Position numbers and translations under genes: made by a program. DNA of 64,000 nt from Crambe crambe (taxonomy: Eukaryota > Porifera > Demospongiae > Poecilosclerida > Crambeidae): NCBI GenBank assembly GCA_963924555.1, contig OZ004581.1, forward strand, positions 6,487,338 to 6,551,337. Direction: 5' to 3'. Below are positions 55,652-64,000 of this stretch, piece after piece. The notes beneath the pieces were generated by a model, which searched no databases, was not told the DNA's origin, and was given only the letters and a program-made list of their open reading frames with translations. Each line of letters begins with the position of its first letter. Within the stretch, counting starts at the first letter, position 1.

Positions 55652-56968
55652 ATGCTTAACTGCATCGTACTCAGTACAGTACTAATTGCACTGATCCCTA
55701 GTGCCTCTGCTCAGATAGGGAGCCTAGGAACCTGCTCGCCATCTGAAATCGACAAATACATCCGCTCTCTCAATGATGGCGCGACATGCTTAGCTGCTTC
55801 CAATGCTCTACTTGCAGGAGGCCCAAACATCGATAGTGCTTTGAACACATACTGCACTAGAGAATGTGGAGGTGCTATTTTGACACATCTTCTTTTAAAT
55901 TGTGGTGAAGCTATTGTACCAGGTTTTGTCGCTGCTTACTTATCCTGCTTGCCAGTCACTGGTAGCTCTTTGGGTTCTCGTTGTAGAGCTACTCTGCCTG
56001 GTATTATAGATGCTTCAATCCTCCAAAATGTTAGTCCTTGTGCCAGTTACAATGAATCGAATTCTACAGCTTGTCCAAGTGGGTGCATGACTGGCCTTAC
56101 AACTGCTCGAGCTCAAGTTGGATGTTGTTTCCAAGCTGTGTACAATGACACTGATCTACTTCAAAGCTATTTGATGCAAGGTACGGTGAATGCAACTGAA
56201 TTTGCCTTAATAAACCAACTCAGAAATCCATCGCTTTGGTCTGCTTGTCAAGTGGATTTAACACCACAATGCACTCAATCACCATTTCCCAGAAATCCCA
56301 GATATGTAAGTGGTACTTGTGAATCATCTAAGATCGACAGTTATCTTTCCATTCTTTCTGCAAGTTCCACTCTTTCCTTAAGTTGCAGAAGAGATTATCC
56401 AAATATTATTCAATCGCTTGATTTCTTACGTACTCCTACTGGTATGCAGACACTTGATAGGATATGTACTGCTCAGTGTGGTGGTGCTGTAAGCAAGTTC
56501 TACAATGACACTTGTAACGATGAAATCACATCTCTTGATATCGAAACCTTCTGTCTTCCATCTGATGGAACGAGAGGTAATCGCTGTCGATATGTGCTTG
56601 ATCGCTCGCTAGCTACTGAGCCTGTAATCACTAATCTTTTCAACTGTTTTACTTTCGACCCTTCTGATACGAGCAGTACCTGTCCTGGTGCCTGTAGAAA
56701 TGCTCTATCTTCTCTATCCTCTGAATTTGGCTGCTGCTATCAAAGCATTTATAATTCCACAGGATACTTTGATGCCAAGATCGTCAATGAACAGTCCAAC
56801 TTTCCAGAAAGAGCTTTCTGGTTGGCGATTCATAATCCAGCACTTTGGAATAAGTGTGGAGTTCCTTTGGTGAAAAAATGTACTGGAAATGCTTTCTCCG
56901 CTGCAGTGAAGTTCATTGCTTCCTTTTCAGTTTTGCTTTTTGTAATTGTGGCATCTCTGAATCTTTGA
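55652..56968 (+). CDS. Secreted GPI-anchor-type protein with two 14-cysteine modules, copy F
   Basis: 438 residues, about 96% identical to E by eye, same start logic, same cysteine pattern and same hydrophobic tail. Differences from E include the linker after the CASYNES phrase (STACPSGCMTG against PLVCPSGCRTG) and the C-terminal IHNPALWNKCGV against IRNPVLWDKCRV. Truncated copy D shares these F-type residues, so D derives from an F-like gene. AATAAA at 57217 sits in the 3'-flank module. It lies in the second duplicated block, with a MITE just upstream that E lacks. Function unknown. Confidence 0.88.
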   Translation: MLNCIVLSTVLIALIPSASAQIGSLGTCSPSEIDKYIRSLNDGATCLAASNALLAGGPNIDSALNTYCTRECGGAILTHLLLNCGEAIVPGFVAAYLSCLPVTGSSLGSRCRATLPGIIDASILQNVSPCASYNESNSTACPSGCMTGLTTARAQVGCCFQAVYNDTDLLQSYLMQGTVNATEFALINQLRNPSLWSACQVDLTPQCTQSPFPRNPRYVSGTCESSKIDSYLSILSASSTLSLSCRRDYPNIIQSLDFLRTPTGMQTLDRICTAQCGGAVSKFYNDTCNDEITSLDIETFCLPSDGTRGNRCRYVLDRSLATEPVITNLFNCFTFDPSDTSSTCPGACRNALSSLSSEFGCCYQSIYNSTGYFDAKIVNEQSNFPERAFWLAIHNPALWNKCGVPLVKKCTGNAFSAAVKFIASFSVLLFVIVASLNL

Positions 56969-57124
56969 AAGTGTTGAATAATTATTATAATTGACTAGCT
57001 ATTGTGTAGTAGTAACAGAAAAGCTATTAGCTAGCTATATAACTTTTGCTTATTATTATAGAAAAGCTGCTATTATAATTAATTTTTGTTTGATATTATA
57101 GTTAGTAAATCCTCTTTTTTGTTA

Positions 57125-57550
57125 TTATTGAACAGTTTTGATAAAACCATTTATGTGGTGATGAAGCCTTATAATATAAGTGAGTCATTCATGATCGATC
57201 CATCAAAGCTGCAATGAATAAAACTTAATTATGATCTGGTATACTAATAATAAATGTATTGTACATGTATGTATGTAGCAATATTATGATATTATGTACA
57301 ATTTTTTATAGTGAAACCTGCCTACATGCAGCTATACCTCTGGGCCATGGGAGGTGGTCTCTGTATGCAGGTCTGAATCAATTTTAAGGCATTTTTGAAA
57401 CACAATCAGGTGGTCTTTATAGAAGAGTGGACTCTGGTCTCTAAGACAAGTTTCAGCTAGTACTGTAGCTCTTTTTATGAACAGTTTTGATAAAAGTGTT
57501 GATGAAGCCTAATAAGTGAATCTATCCCAATAACGAATAAAGCTGTGACC
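57125..57550 (+). repeat. 3'-flank modules behind gene F
   Basis: cagttttgataaaaccattt to gatccatcaaagctgca, and a second module gttttgataaaagtgttgat to ataaagctgtgacc, in the same arrangement as behind E. Confidence 0.6.
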
Positions 57551-58235
57551 AGAACCTTATGGTGCAGAACATTGAAAGTTGTTATGCTAGCTTGATACAT
57601 AAAGTGAACAAACCACCATAACTATGGAACCAACATTATTCAATAGAGGATCATCAATTGGACCTGACCTTTAATTAATATCCACAAAACATTAGCTAAA
57701 AGTTGTTATAGCTTGTTAAAATTTACAAGCTACAAATTTACTAACCACCATGACTATGAAACCAAAGGAGTTGTGAATTTTATTCAAAAGCTCTTGATGA
57801 AAGGATTAATTTAATTCAAATTTCAATTTTCGCTCCATAAGGTCCCTTTTCCTAGATTCGGTCACTATTATCATGCATAGCCAATGTAATGCTGAGTACA
57901 ATCTGCATGACAACCACACTGTACTTTGTTATGACATAGAGCTAAGAAAAAAATTAAAAGCACCTCCACTTGTCCTATGCATGATGTGTATAATATTATG
58001 TGACAGTCCCGGGTACCCCATTTTTTAGCTGGCAATTTCTCAAACATGCTTTGATGAAATATTGTCCCAAACTTCTGTCTTGTGTTTTATACTGATTGAA
58101 CTATCTCTATAACACATTTCAAGACCTAGGTCACTAGTAGTCATGAGTTATGGACAGCTAATGTATGGAAAAGTGGCCATTTTAATTCTACTTGGAACTG
58201 TCACATATGTTGTCTGTTATAAAGGCTACGTGATA

Positions 58236-58341
58236 CACAGTAAAAACGAAAGTGTGTACTGCACACTAAATTGTCCACCAAAAATAAAAACAGTGTGTGG
58301 CATTGGGACAAAATGCAAACACTTTAGTTTTTACAGTGATA
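58236..58341. mobile_element. CACTGTAAAA MITE, copy 4 (block 2)
   Basis: Same ends and position as 53006-53111. Just after it, block 2 has an extra ACGT (gatat-ACGT-attatctg, about 58343-58347) not present in block 1. Confidence 0.7.
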
Positions 58342-58568
58342 TACGTATTATCTGATTATTATACCCACATAAGTAGCTAGGTATTATATTGGTATGGGAG
58401 AAGAAATATCATAATCTGAGATATTTCTAATAATGAGGTCAAGAGTTCAATGGGTCCATGGAAGCTGTCAAAAGAATATTTAAAAAACCATCAAACTACC
58501 ACAAAAAATGTAAACAAACCAGTACAATGTTGCGGCCACCAGCTTGAAGTAAAAACATGTCAACTAAC

Positions 58569-59780
58569 GGGTGTATACAATCAGTGGACTGGACTACTGG
58601 ACTGGACTACTGGACTGGACTACTGGACTGCCCTTTCACTTTACACATGCGAAATTGTAGAAGTGTAGCTGCATACACTAGTAGTTTGTCTACCACTAGA
58701 AGTGCATATCATCCTGCATACCTCTTAATGACACTTGTTGTCTTGCACAAAAAATGGTAAGGCCATACAATCTAGCTACTAGACGAAGGTAGCTATATGT
58801 TTGCTGCTTGTAAGAACTAGCATAAAATAAATAAATGTGCACTAGTTGGAAATTTTTAGTCAAGCTCTGTATACCCTCCCCTCCATTCCACTTCCCTCCC
58901 TCCAGTCCAGTGGTCCAGTCAGACACCGTCACAGGTGTATGGTAGCTTTGAACCTGTATGTACTTCCTAGGATAGTTTTGTACAAAGTGGAATGGAGGGG
59001 AGGGTAGAGTTTGACTAAACTTGGATAGTGGCAAACATACCTTCATCTAGTAGCTATAGATTGTATGGCCTTACCATTTTTTGTGCAAGACAACAAGTGT
59101 CATTCAGAGGTAAGCAGGATGATATGCACTTCTAGTGGTACACTACCAGTAATTACTGCAATTTCTAATATTACATCTTCCCCAGTAATAGTCTGCACAT
59201 GCTCAGATGTATAAACTACTGCAATTAGGCAGGTGAACTGATGAGGGAAGATGTAATATTTGTTTACCACTAGAAGTGCATATCATCCTTGTCTTTGCAC
59301 AAAAAATGGTAAGGCCATACAATCTATAGCTACTAGATGAAGGTATGTTTGCCGCTTGTAGGAAGTACATACATACAGGTTTAAAGCTACCATACACCAG
59401 TGACACCACTTGTATCTGGGTGTCTGACTGGACCACTGGACTGGAGGGAGGGAATTGGAATGGAGGGGAGGGTATAGAGCTTGACTAAAAATTTCCAACT
59501 AGTGCACATTTATTTATTTTATGCTAGTCCTTACAAGCAGCAAACATATACCTTCATCTGTAGATTCTATGGCCTTACCATTTTTTGTGCAAGACAACAA
59601 GTGTCTTTCAGAGGTATGCAGGATGATATGTGGTAGACAAATTATATAGTGTATGCAGCTACACTTCTATAACTATGCAGCTACACTTCTACAATTTCGC
59701 ATGTGCCAGGTGAAAGGGCAGTCCAGTAGTCCAGTCCAGTAGTCCAGTCCAGTAGTCCAGTCCACCGATTGTATACACCC
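58569..59780. mobile_element. 1.2-kb fold-back element with 8-10 bp target duplication
   Basis: Ends gggtgtatacaatc and its complement. Next come three or four repeats of actggactactgg and then a long arm, so the whole element is an inverted repeat with arms of several hundred bp. These contain gtagaagtgtagctgcata, aatggtaaggccatac and ccctcccctccattcc. A second inverted pair nests inside. gtcaactaac lies at both flanks (58559-58568 and 59781-59790); because the outer c/g can also pair, the duplication is 8-10 bp. The empty site atgttaactaacacactaca is seen at about 54510. No ORF. The long arms and duplication size suggest a Mutator-like or hAT-like non-autonomous element. Confidence 0.85.
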
Positions 59781-60142
59781 GTCAACTAACACACTACAAT
59801 TATATGGTATGTCTGTTGTCACACCTGTGCATGCATGCAGAAGGGAGAAATAGATAGGGGAGCATCACTCTTCCACTCTTTGGCTAGAACACTGCCCTCC
59901 CCTTTGTGCCCAGGCCTGATTACTATTATGATTCCAGAGTTGCCCTAGAGGAACTCTTTCAGCAGACATGTTTTTGATCACATCCTTCATTATAGAGCAC
60001 CTATTGTTACTGAATTAGTATAGTGAAATGTATACTCCCTAATGTTTTTGGACCCCCCTCACTTCTTGCATTCATCCTGGCTAAATCACTGGGTACAAAG
60101 TTGACCACACAGAGTATGCCAAAATTAATAGACAACAGAAAA

Positions 60143-63100
60143 TCAAATCAAATTAGTTTTCATATATACATGTCCATATGCAATGCCAGGCACAGTTAGG
60201 CTAACAATTTTATGAGTAGAGTCTCTCTGGAAGTACACCCACGCTCCAATGTGACCAGAGTGAAGGACGAAACAAGGAACGGACAAACCCCTCAGGCTGA
60301 TCTGGAAGGAGTCATCCTTACGCCATTCCAGGAAGGCAGTGTCACCTCCCTCACCAGTAAAGAGTGTTGGGTGTCCAAACGGCATCCCAAAAGTGATGTT
60401 CGTCACATCCTATATATAGAAGTAGAGTGGAACCTTCGATAAAAAACCCTCCAAGTAGAGGACAACCTCCTAACAGACGCTCTTTTGGGTCCCTTTCCCA
60501 TAACATAGGGGGAAGAACTGAAGGCATAATGTCTGGGGAGAACCCTGCTATGACATAATGAACTCATTGTGCCCCGTCCTGGTGTAGCCCCCCACTCCAC
60601 TCCAACCCACCACCTAGCACTTTAGTACTTTACCTTTACTTTGCCAATAGTGGCAGTGTAAACTCCGATATACTCCTGTGGGTTGGGAGGAGCTTTGGGA
60701 GGGGCCTGATGAGCAGAAAGGATCCCACTGGCAGCCAGCAGCAGCTGCTGGGCTATGGCTATGATCTTGCGATGAGAGGCACAACCATCACAACTCTGCA
60801 ACAGAATGAATCCTACCTTGCTTTCAGCCTGCAATAAACATTGGTTGTAACATTATATAAATATTAGACATTGATTGGTAAAGGACATCACAGAAAAAAG
60901 CATACATATAGAGGAATGACCAATAGACAGGAAACAGGTACTACAGTACTATAAATGCAATGATCCATGGATCTTTGATCATAAAAATTTTCCAGACCAT
61001 GGCCACTAGTAGTCATTTTAAATATTTCAGTTTAACGAATGCCCCCTGGTCCCAAAGTGCTGAGGTCCCACGGAATGATTATACTTTATAGAAATAGAAC
61101 TATTCAACCATGCAGAACTTTATCTAAACCACAGCCTTTTAAGCTTTCACTCACCATCAAGCAACTTGGGGTCAAAGTTCAACTATTTAGCTTCTTGTAT
61201 TGCTTAACTTACCTTATAGATATTAATTTTTCATGGGTAAAAATTTTCGTGGATTTCGTGGTTTTGAAAAAATAATACACGAGAATAAGGGAATTTATAT
61301 GGTTCACACATCAATATTTGCAAAATAACGAAAATTTTGACCCACAAAAAATTTCGCTATACATATTGAGGTTCCACTGTACGGTATAATCACTTACAGC
61401 CATTTGGAATTCTGCATTATAACCATTAAGGACTCCATCTTTGGTGTGTAACGTGTAGTTTCCCAGAGGTAGAAGTTCCCATGGGTAACTGAACCCTGTG
61501 CCATCAGCATACATATATGCCGGCTCCATCCATTCACGCACCGTCTCTCCATCCATCAACTATAATTATACAAACACAGTATATTAGTGTTGATAACAAC
61601 AGACAAACTTTTGGAGTGTAGAATGAAGTAGAAGGCTTCAAATGAAGCGCTAAAGTTAGCTAGTCAGCCATGAAAGCTTCATGCATAGATTCCAACAGCA
61701 GAAAGCCATGTGGAAAATCATCAGAACTAAGGTAGGCTTTTCCGCTTATGCGCTTGGAAATATGAACCGACTAAGCTATCTACGCTACTTCGGATACCTT
61801 GTTTCTCTTTTCCAAGCTTCAGTTGGCACCTCTCAGCACTAGCTTCTTTCTAACTTTAGTCTGAAACTCCAATTTTTGTAGTGCACAGGCATGTCCAGAA
61901 ATAACGTTTACATAGCTTACTCAGCTTTTCAGAAATGCTAATGGACGCTTCTTGAAACTTCTAAGAGTTATTCCTCAGGCATCATAGAAGCTACAGCTTT
62001 GAAATTTGCGCAATGGAGAGTCTAGGGGGCCTTAGATAATGAATTTCATCTTAACCCAATTTTCACTGAGTGGCCAGGTTTTCGAAATCCGGTCACAATT
62101 ATTCACTTTTATTGTATCATTATCACCTTTGCCTTGTGGAAAGGACCAAACTTATAGCGTATGGAAGCAATTAAGTGGAATTGTCTATTTTTAACTGACT
62201 CTGCTAACAGGTTATGGGCCAGTCTGAGCATGCATCCAATCCCAATTCATAGTTGGAGATGTGCCATATTTGCTACACTATTAGCAAATAATAGTAAAGA
62301 TTGATCAGTTGAGAGATATGTGACCGGGTACAGGAAAATCGGGCATAACGCGGCAGAACAATTTTCTACGTAGTGAGTCATGACATTTATTCAACAAAAA
62401 CTTTTTTCTGTATAGATCAAAACTATGATCCTTGAACAAACTTCTGACCAAGTTTTGGATCTTAGACTAAAGTAGAAAGGCTTCAAATGAAGCGCTAAAG
62501 TTAGCTAGTCAGCCATGAAACCTTCGTGCACGGAAAATCCAGCAGCTGAAGATCACCAGAACTAAGGTAGGCTTTCCAGCTTATACGCTTGGAAATATGA
62601 ACTAAGCTTTCTACGCTACCTTCGGTACTTTATTAGGCTTTAGTTGGTACTTACTAGCATCAGGAGGTGAGAAACTAGCTTCTCTCTAACTCTAGTTCGA
62701 GGCTCCGCCCACTTCAATTTTATAGTGCACGGGCGTGGCCCGAAATGATGTTCACGTTGCTTATTCAGCCTTTTCTCCAAAAAATTAAAAAGCTAATGGA
62801 CGCTACCTGGAGTTTTCTAAGAGCTGTTCCTCGGGCATCAAAGGACCTGAAGCTTTGAAATTTGCGCGATGGAGAGCCAAAGGGCCATAGATAACGGATA
62901 TCCACAAATCAAAAAAAAATTTAGTGCTGCGTTATGCCCGATTTTCCTGTACCCGGTCACATATAACTGTAGTCTGGTGAACCATCCCCGGCCACTTCCG
63001 CAGCACTGGATGTATTGCATCACCAGCAGCGTGGATGTATTGCATCACCAGCAGCGTGCTGGTGATGCAATACATCCAGTGCTGCGGAAGTGGCCGGGGA

Positions 63101-63700
63101 TGGTTCACCAGACTAATATAACTGTGCCTTTTTCTTATTAGACACTGCCAAAATTGAACAAGTGGACCAAGAGAGGACATTCAATTACATGTATAAATGT
63201 GATGGTACGTAGAACAAATAACAAACTTCAAAAACTACTCCACCAAAAATAACACAGACCCACACATGACTATTAACATAATAATCATTGTATAGTTGGA
63301 AATTTTTGTGGGGTGAAATTTTTATAGGGGTAAAGTTCATAATGATTCTTGTGCAATACTTCTTTAAGACCAACACAAAAAAAATCATACCCCATGAAAA
63401 TATTTAATTCTTATATGCAGTATGATTCCCTACCTGTGTGTCAGAGGAACCATCTGTACTGAAGGCCAGCGTCATCAACTTTGCAAGGTCAGCAGCACTG
63501 GAATACGTTTGCCCTGCAGAAGCATCCCAACCAACGTCTATCATATCAGCCTCTGATCCATCAGGATAATACCCCACTGCCATCCTGTCCATGACTGAGC
63601 TATTGAAGGAGTTTCCAGTGTTCTGCATACCAAGTGGCTTTGTGATCATCTTTGTGACTAAGTCATCCCAAGATGGATAGTCCATTATTTTGACTAAGAC
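60143..63700 (-). CDS. Beta-lactamase-family (PF00144-like) protein, last four exons
   Basis: - strand. Exons by splice sites and shared phase: 63434-63700 (89 codons), 61398-61559 (54), 60640-60828 (63), 60143-60409 (88 plus stop). All junctions are phase 0, with GT/AG ends (for example acacag|gtaggg, atggct|gtaagt, tatatag|gatgtg). The first visible exon has the family phrases DDLVTKMITKPLGMQNTG, MAVGYYPDGS and GWDASAGQTYSSAADLAKLM, which follow the active-site regions in class-C-like serine beta-lactamase relatives. The nucleophile S-x-x-K and Y-x-N motifs must lie upstream of 63700, probably beyond the window. Later exons give the WELLPLGNYTLHTKDG region and a C-terminal domain ending in a possible short beta-strand tail. 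Animal relatives are esterase/peptidase-like enzymes of uncertain substrate. The frame is open above 63700 to about 63820, so the 5' border of that exon is uncertain. Introns are full of repeats. Confidence 0.8.
61228..61385. repeat. cgaaat / tttcgtgg repeat in the beta-lactamase gene
   Basis: gtaaaaattttcgtggattt and cgtggttttg are matched by caaaataacgaaaattttga and acccacaaaa. It ends at gaggttccactgtacggtat. Related to the hairpin at 9878-9978. It lies in the intron after exon 61398-61559. Confidence 0.5.
61620..62060. repeat. Intronic direct repeat, copy 1
   Basis: gcttcaaatgaagcgctaaa, gttagctagtcagccatgaa, agaactaaggtaggctttt and tttgaaatttgcgcaatgga recur in order at 62467-62890. The period is about 840 bp. 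Non-coding, inside the intron between exons 61559 and 63434. Confidence 0.8.
62316..62964. mobile_element. Element with ATATGTGACCGGGTACAGG ends
   Basis: atatgtgaccgggtacagga, aatcgggcataacgc at the left is matched by gcgttatgcccgattttcct and gtacccggtcacatat at the right. Its interior contains the second copy of the intronic direct repeat (62467-62890). The target duplication is unclear, partly because a hairpin element landed directly at its right end. Confidence 0.7.
62970..63115. mobile_element. 146-bp hairpin element with exact 9-bp target duplication
   Basis: tagtctggtgaaccatcccc, ggccacttccgcagcactgg at the left and the full complement at the right, ending ccagacta. The left arm holds a 25-bp internal tandem repeat (tggatgtattgcatcaccag twice). 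The flanks are identical: atataactg at 62961-62969 and 63116-63124. Member of the TAGTCT hairpin group. Confidence 0.9.
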
Positions 63701-63820
63701 CTGTAGCAATTGACGCAAAATCATAACATACAGTGGAGGGTTCTTCCCTGGACAGTGGCTATTTTGGCAATCACTCGTTATACTTAGCTGCAGTAATTTT
63801 AAGCTTCCACTACACATCAC

Positions 63821-64000
63821 TTTTATTATCCAAAGGAAATGGGTGTGGTTATTGAAATTGAATTGCTGTGGTTCTTGAGTTTGGTGATGGGTAATAAGGG
63901 GTTACTTATTGCAGAAGGGGGAGTGAAGTAGGGATTTAAGTTGGGTGATATAGGTGTGGTTATTGAAATTAGGAGGCCTAGGAATTGCTGTGGTTCTTGA
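63821..64000. other. Window end, upstream side of the beta-lactamase exon
   Basis: A local tandem repeat: gggtgtggttattgaaatt and gaattgctgtggttcttgag occur twice (about 63840-63895 and 63950-64000). No exon was recognised. Confidence 0.5.

Larger units (their letters stand above)
54650..60500 (+). repeat. Tandem segmental duplication, block 2
   Basis: Second copy of the block described at 47700-53900. It holds gene F and the last exon of the beta-lactamase gene. It lacks the ~1.8-kb insertion and carries two elements absent from block 1 (54948-55168 and 58569-59780). Confidence 0.8.

Noticed and set aside
47700-60500. Reading blocks 1 and 2 as definite separate loci
   Set aside because: Not rejected fully: haplotypes placed in tandem by the assembler would look the same, so the tandem claim is kept at moderate confidence.

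Overview
The window reads as a piece of an animal nuclear genome, most likely a demosponge of the Amphimedon type. That assignment comes from memory of sponge sequence style (AT-rich, very short introns, an extreme excess of TAGCTA-like palindromes) and was not checked against a database. Genes are sparse. Most of the DNA is fold-back elements, MITE-like elements, homopolymer G/C tracts and duplicated blocks. No rRNA, tRNA, CRISPR array or virus-like element was recognised.

The main gene content is a cluster of paralogues on the + strand encoding secreted, probably GPI-anchored, cysteine-rich proteins of an unrecognised family. Intact copies are A (6860-8167), B (34873-36252), E (48642-49958) and F (55652-56968). 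C (about 41173-41745) and D (about 43981-45150) are broken. Each intact protein has a signal peptide, two tandem modules of about 190 residues with 14 cysteines each at nearly identical spacing, and a hydrophobic C-terminal tail. A and B form one pair with a 54-57 bp 5' UTR intron. D, E and F form a second, very similar set; E and F have a 430-496 bp 5' UTR intron. E and F lie in two tandem blocks of about 6 kb (about 47.7-53.9 and 54.65-60.5 kb). Each block also carries the last exon of a beta-lactamase-like gene.

Other genes: on the - strand at 24599-26359, a single-exon 586-residue protein joining a DRE-TIM (HMG-CoA-lyase/isopropylmalate-synthase-like) domain to a C-terminal EF-hand, with a TATA box upstream. 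On the + strand at 27319-30243, a long zinc-cluster/transposase-like reading frame interrupted by one in-frame TAA inside a 48-bp coding minisatellite, followed by a short related zinc-finger ORF (30334-30591). On the - strand at 60143-63700, the 3' part of a multi-exon beta-lactamase-family gene whose 5' end lies beyond the window.

Repeat content: a higher-order satellite with alternating 163/134-bp units (14.3-15.5 kb); at least five hairpin elements with TAGTCT/TAGCCT-type ends, two with exact 9-bp target duplications; a 1.2-kb fold-back element with an empty site in the sister block (58.57-59.78 kb); a 1.09-kb element with an 8-bp duplication just upstream of gene B; large fold-backs at 3.5-4.5, 21.8-22.3 and 51.1-51.8 kb; a dispersed repeat family of 1.2 kb or more; and (GA)n arrays.

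The most unusual signal is mutational. Wherever duplicated copies can be aligned, they differ by exact 4-bp insertions of self-complementary tetramers (AGCT, ACGT, AATT, TGCA/CATG, GATC), often placed between a T and an A. Pseudogene C carries three of these relative to its coding paralogues, which shows that there they are gains. This process may explain the TAGCTA richness of the whole window.
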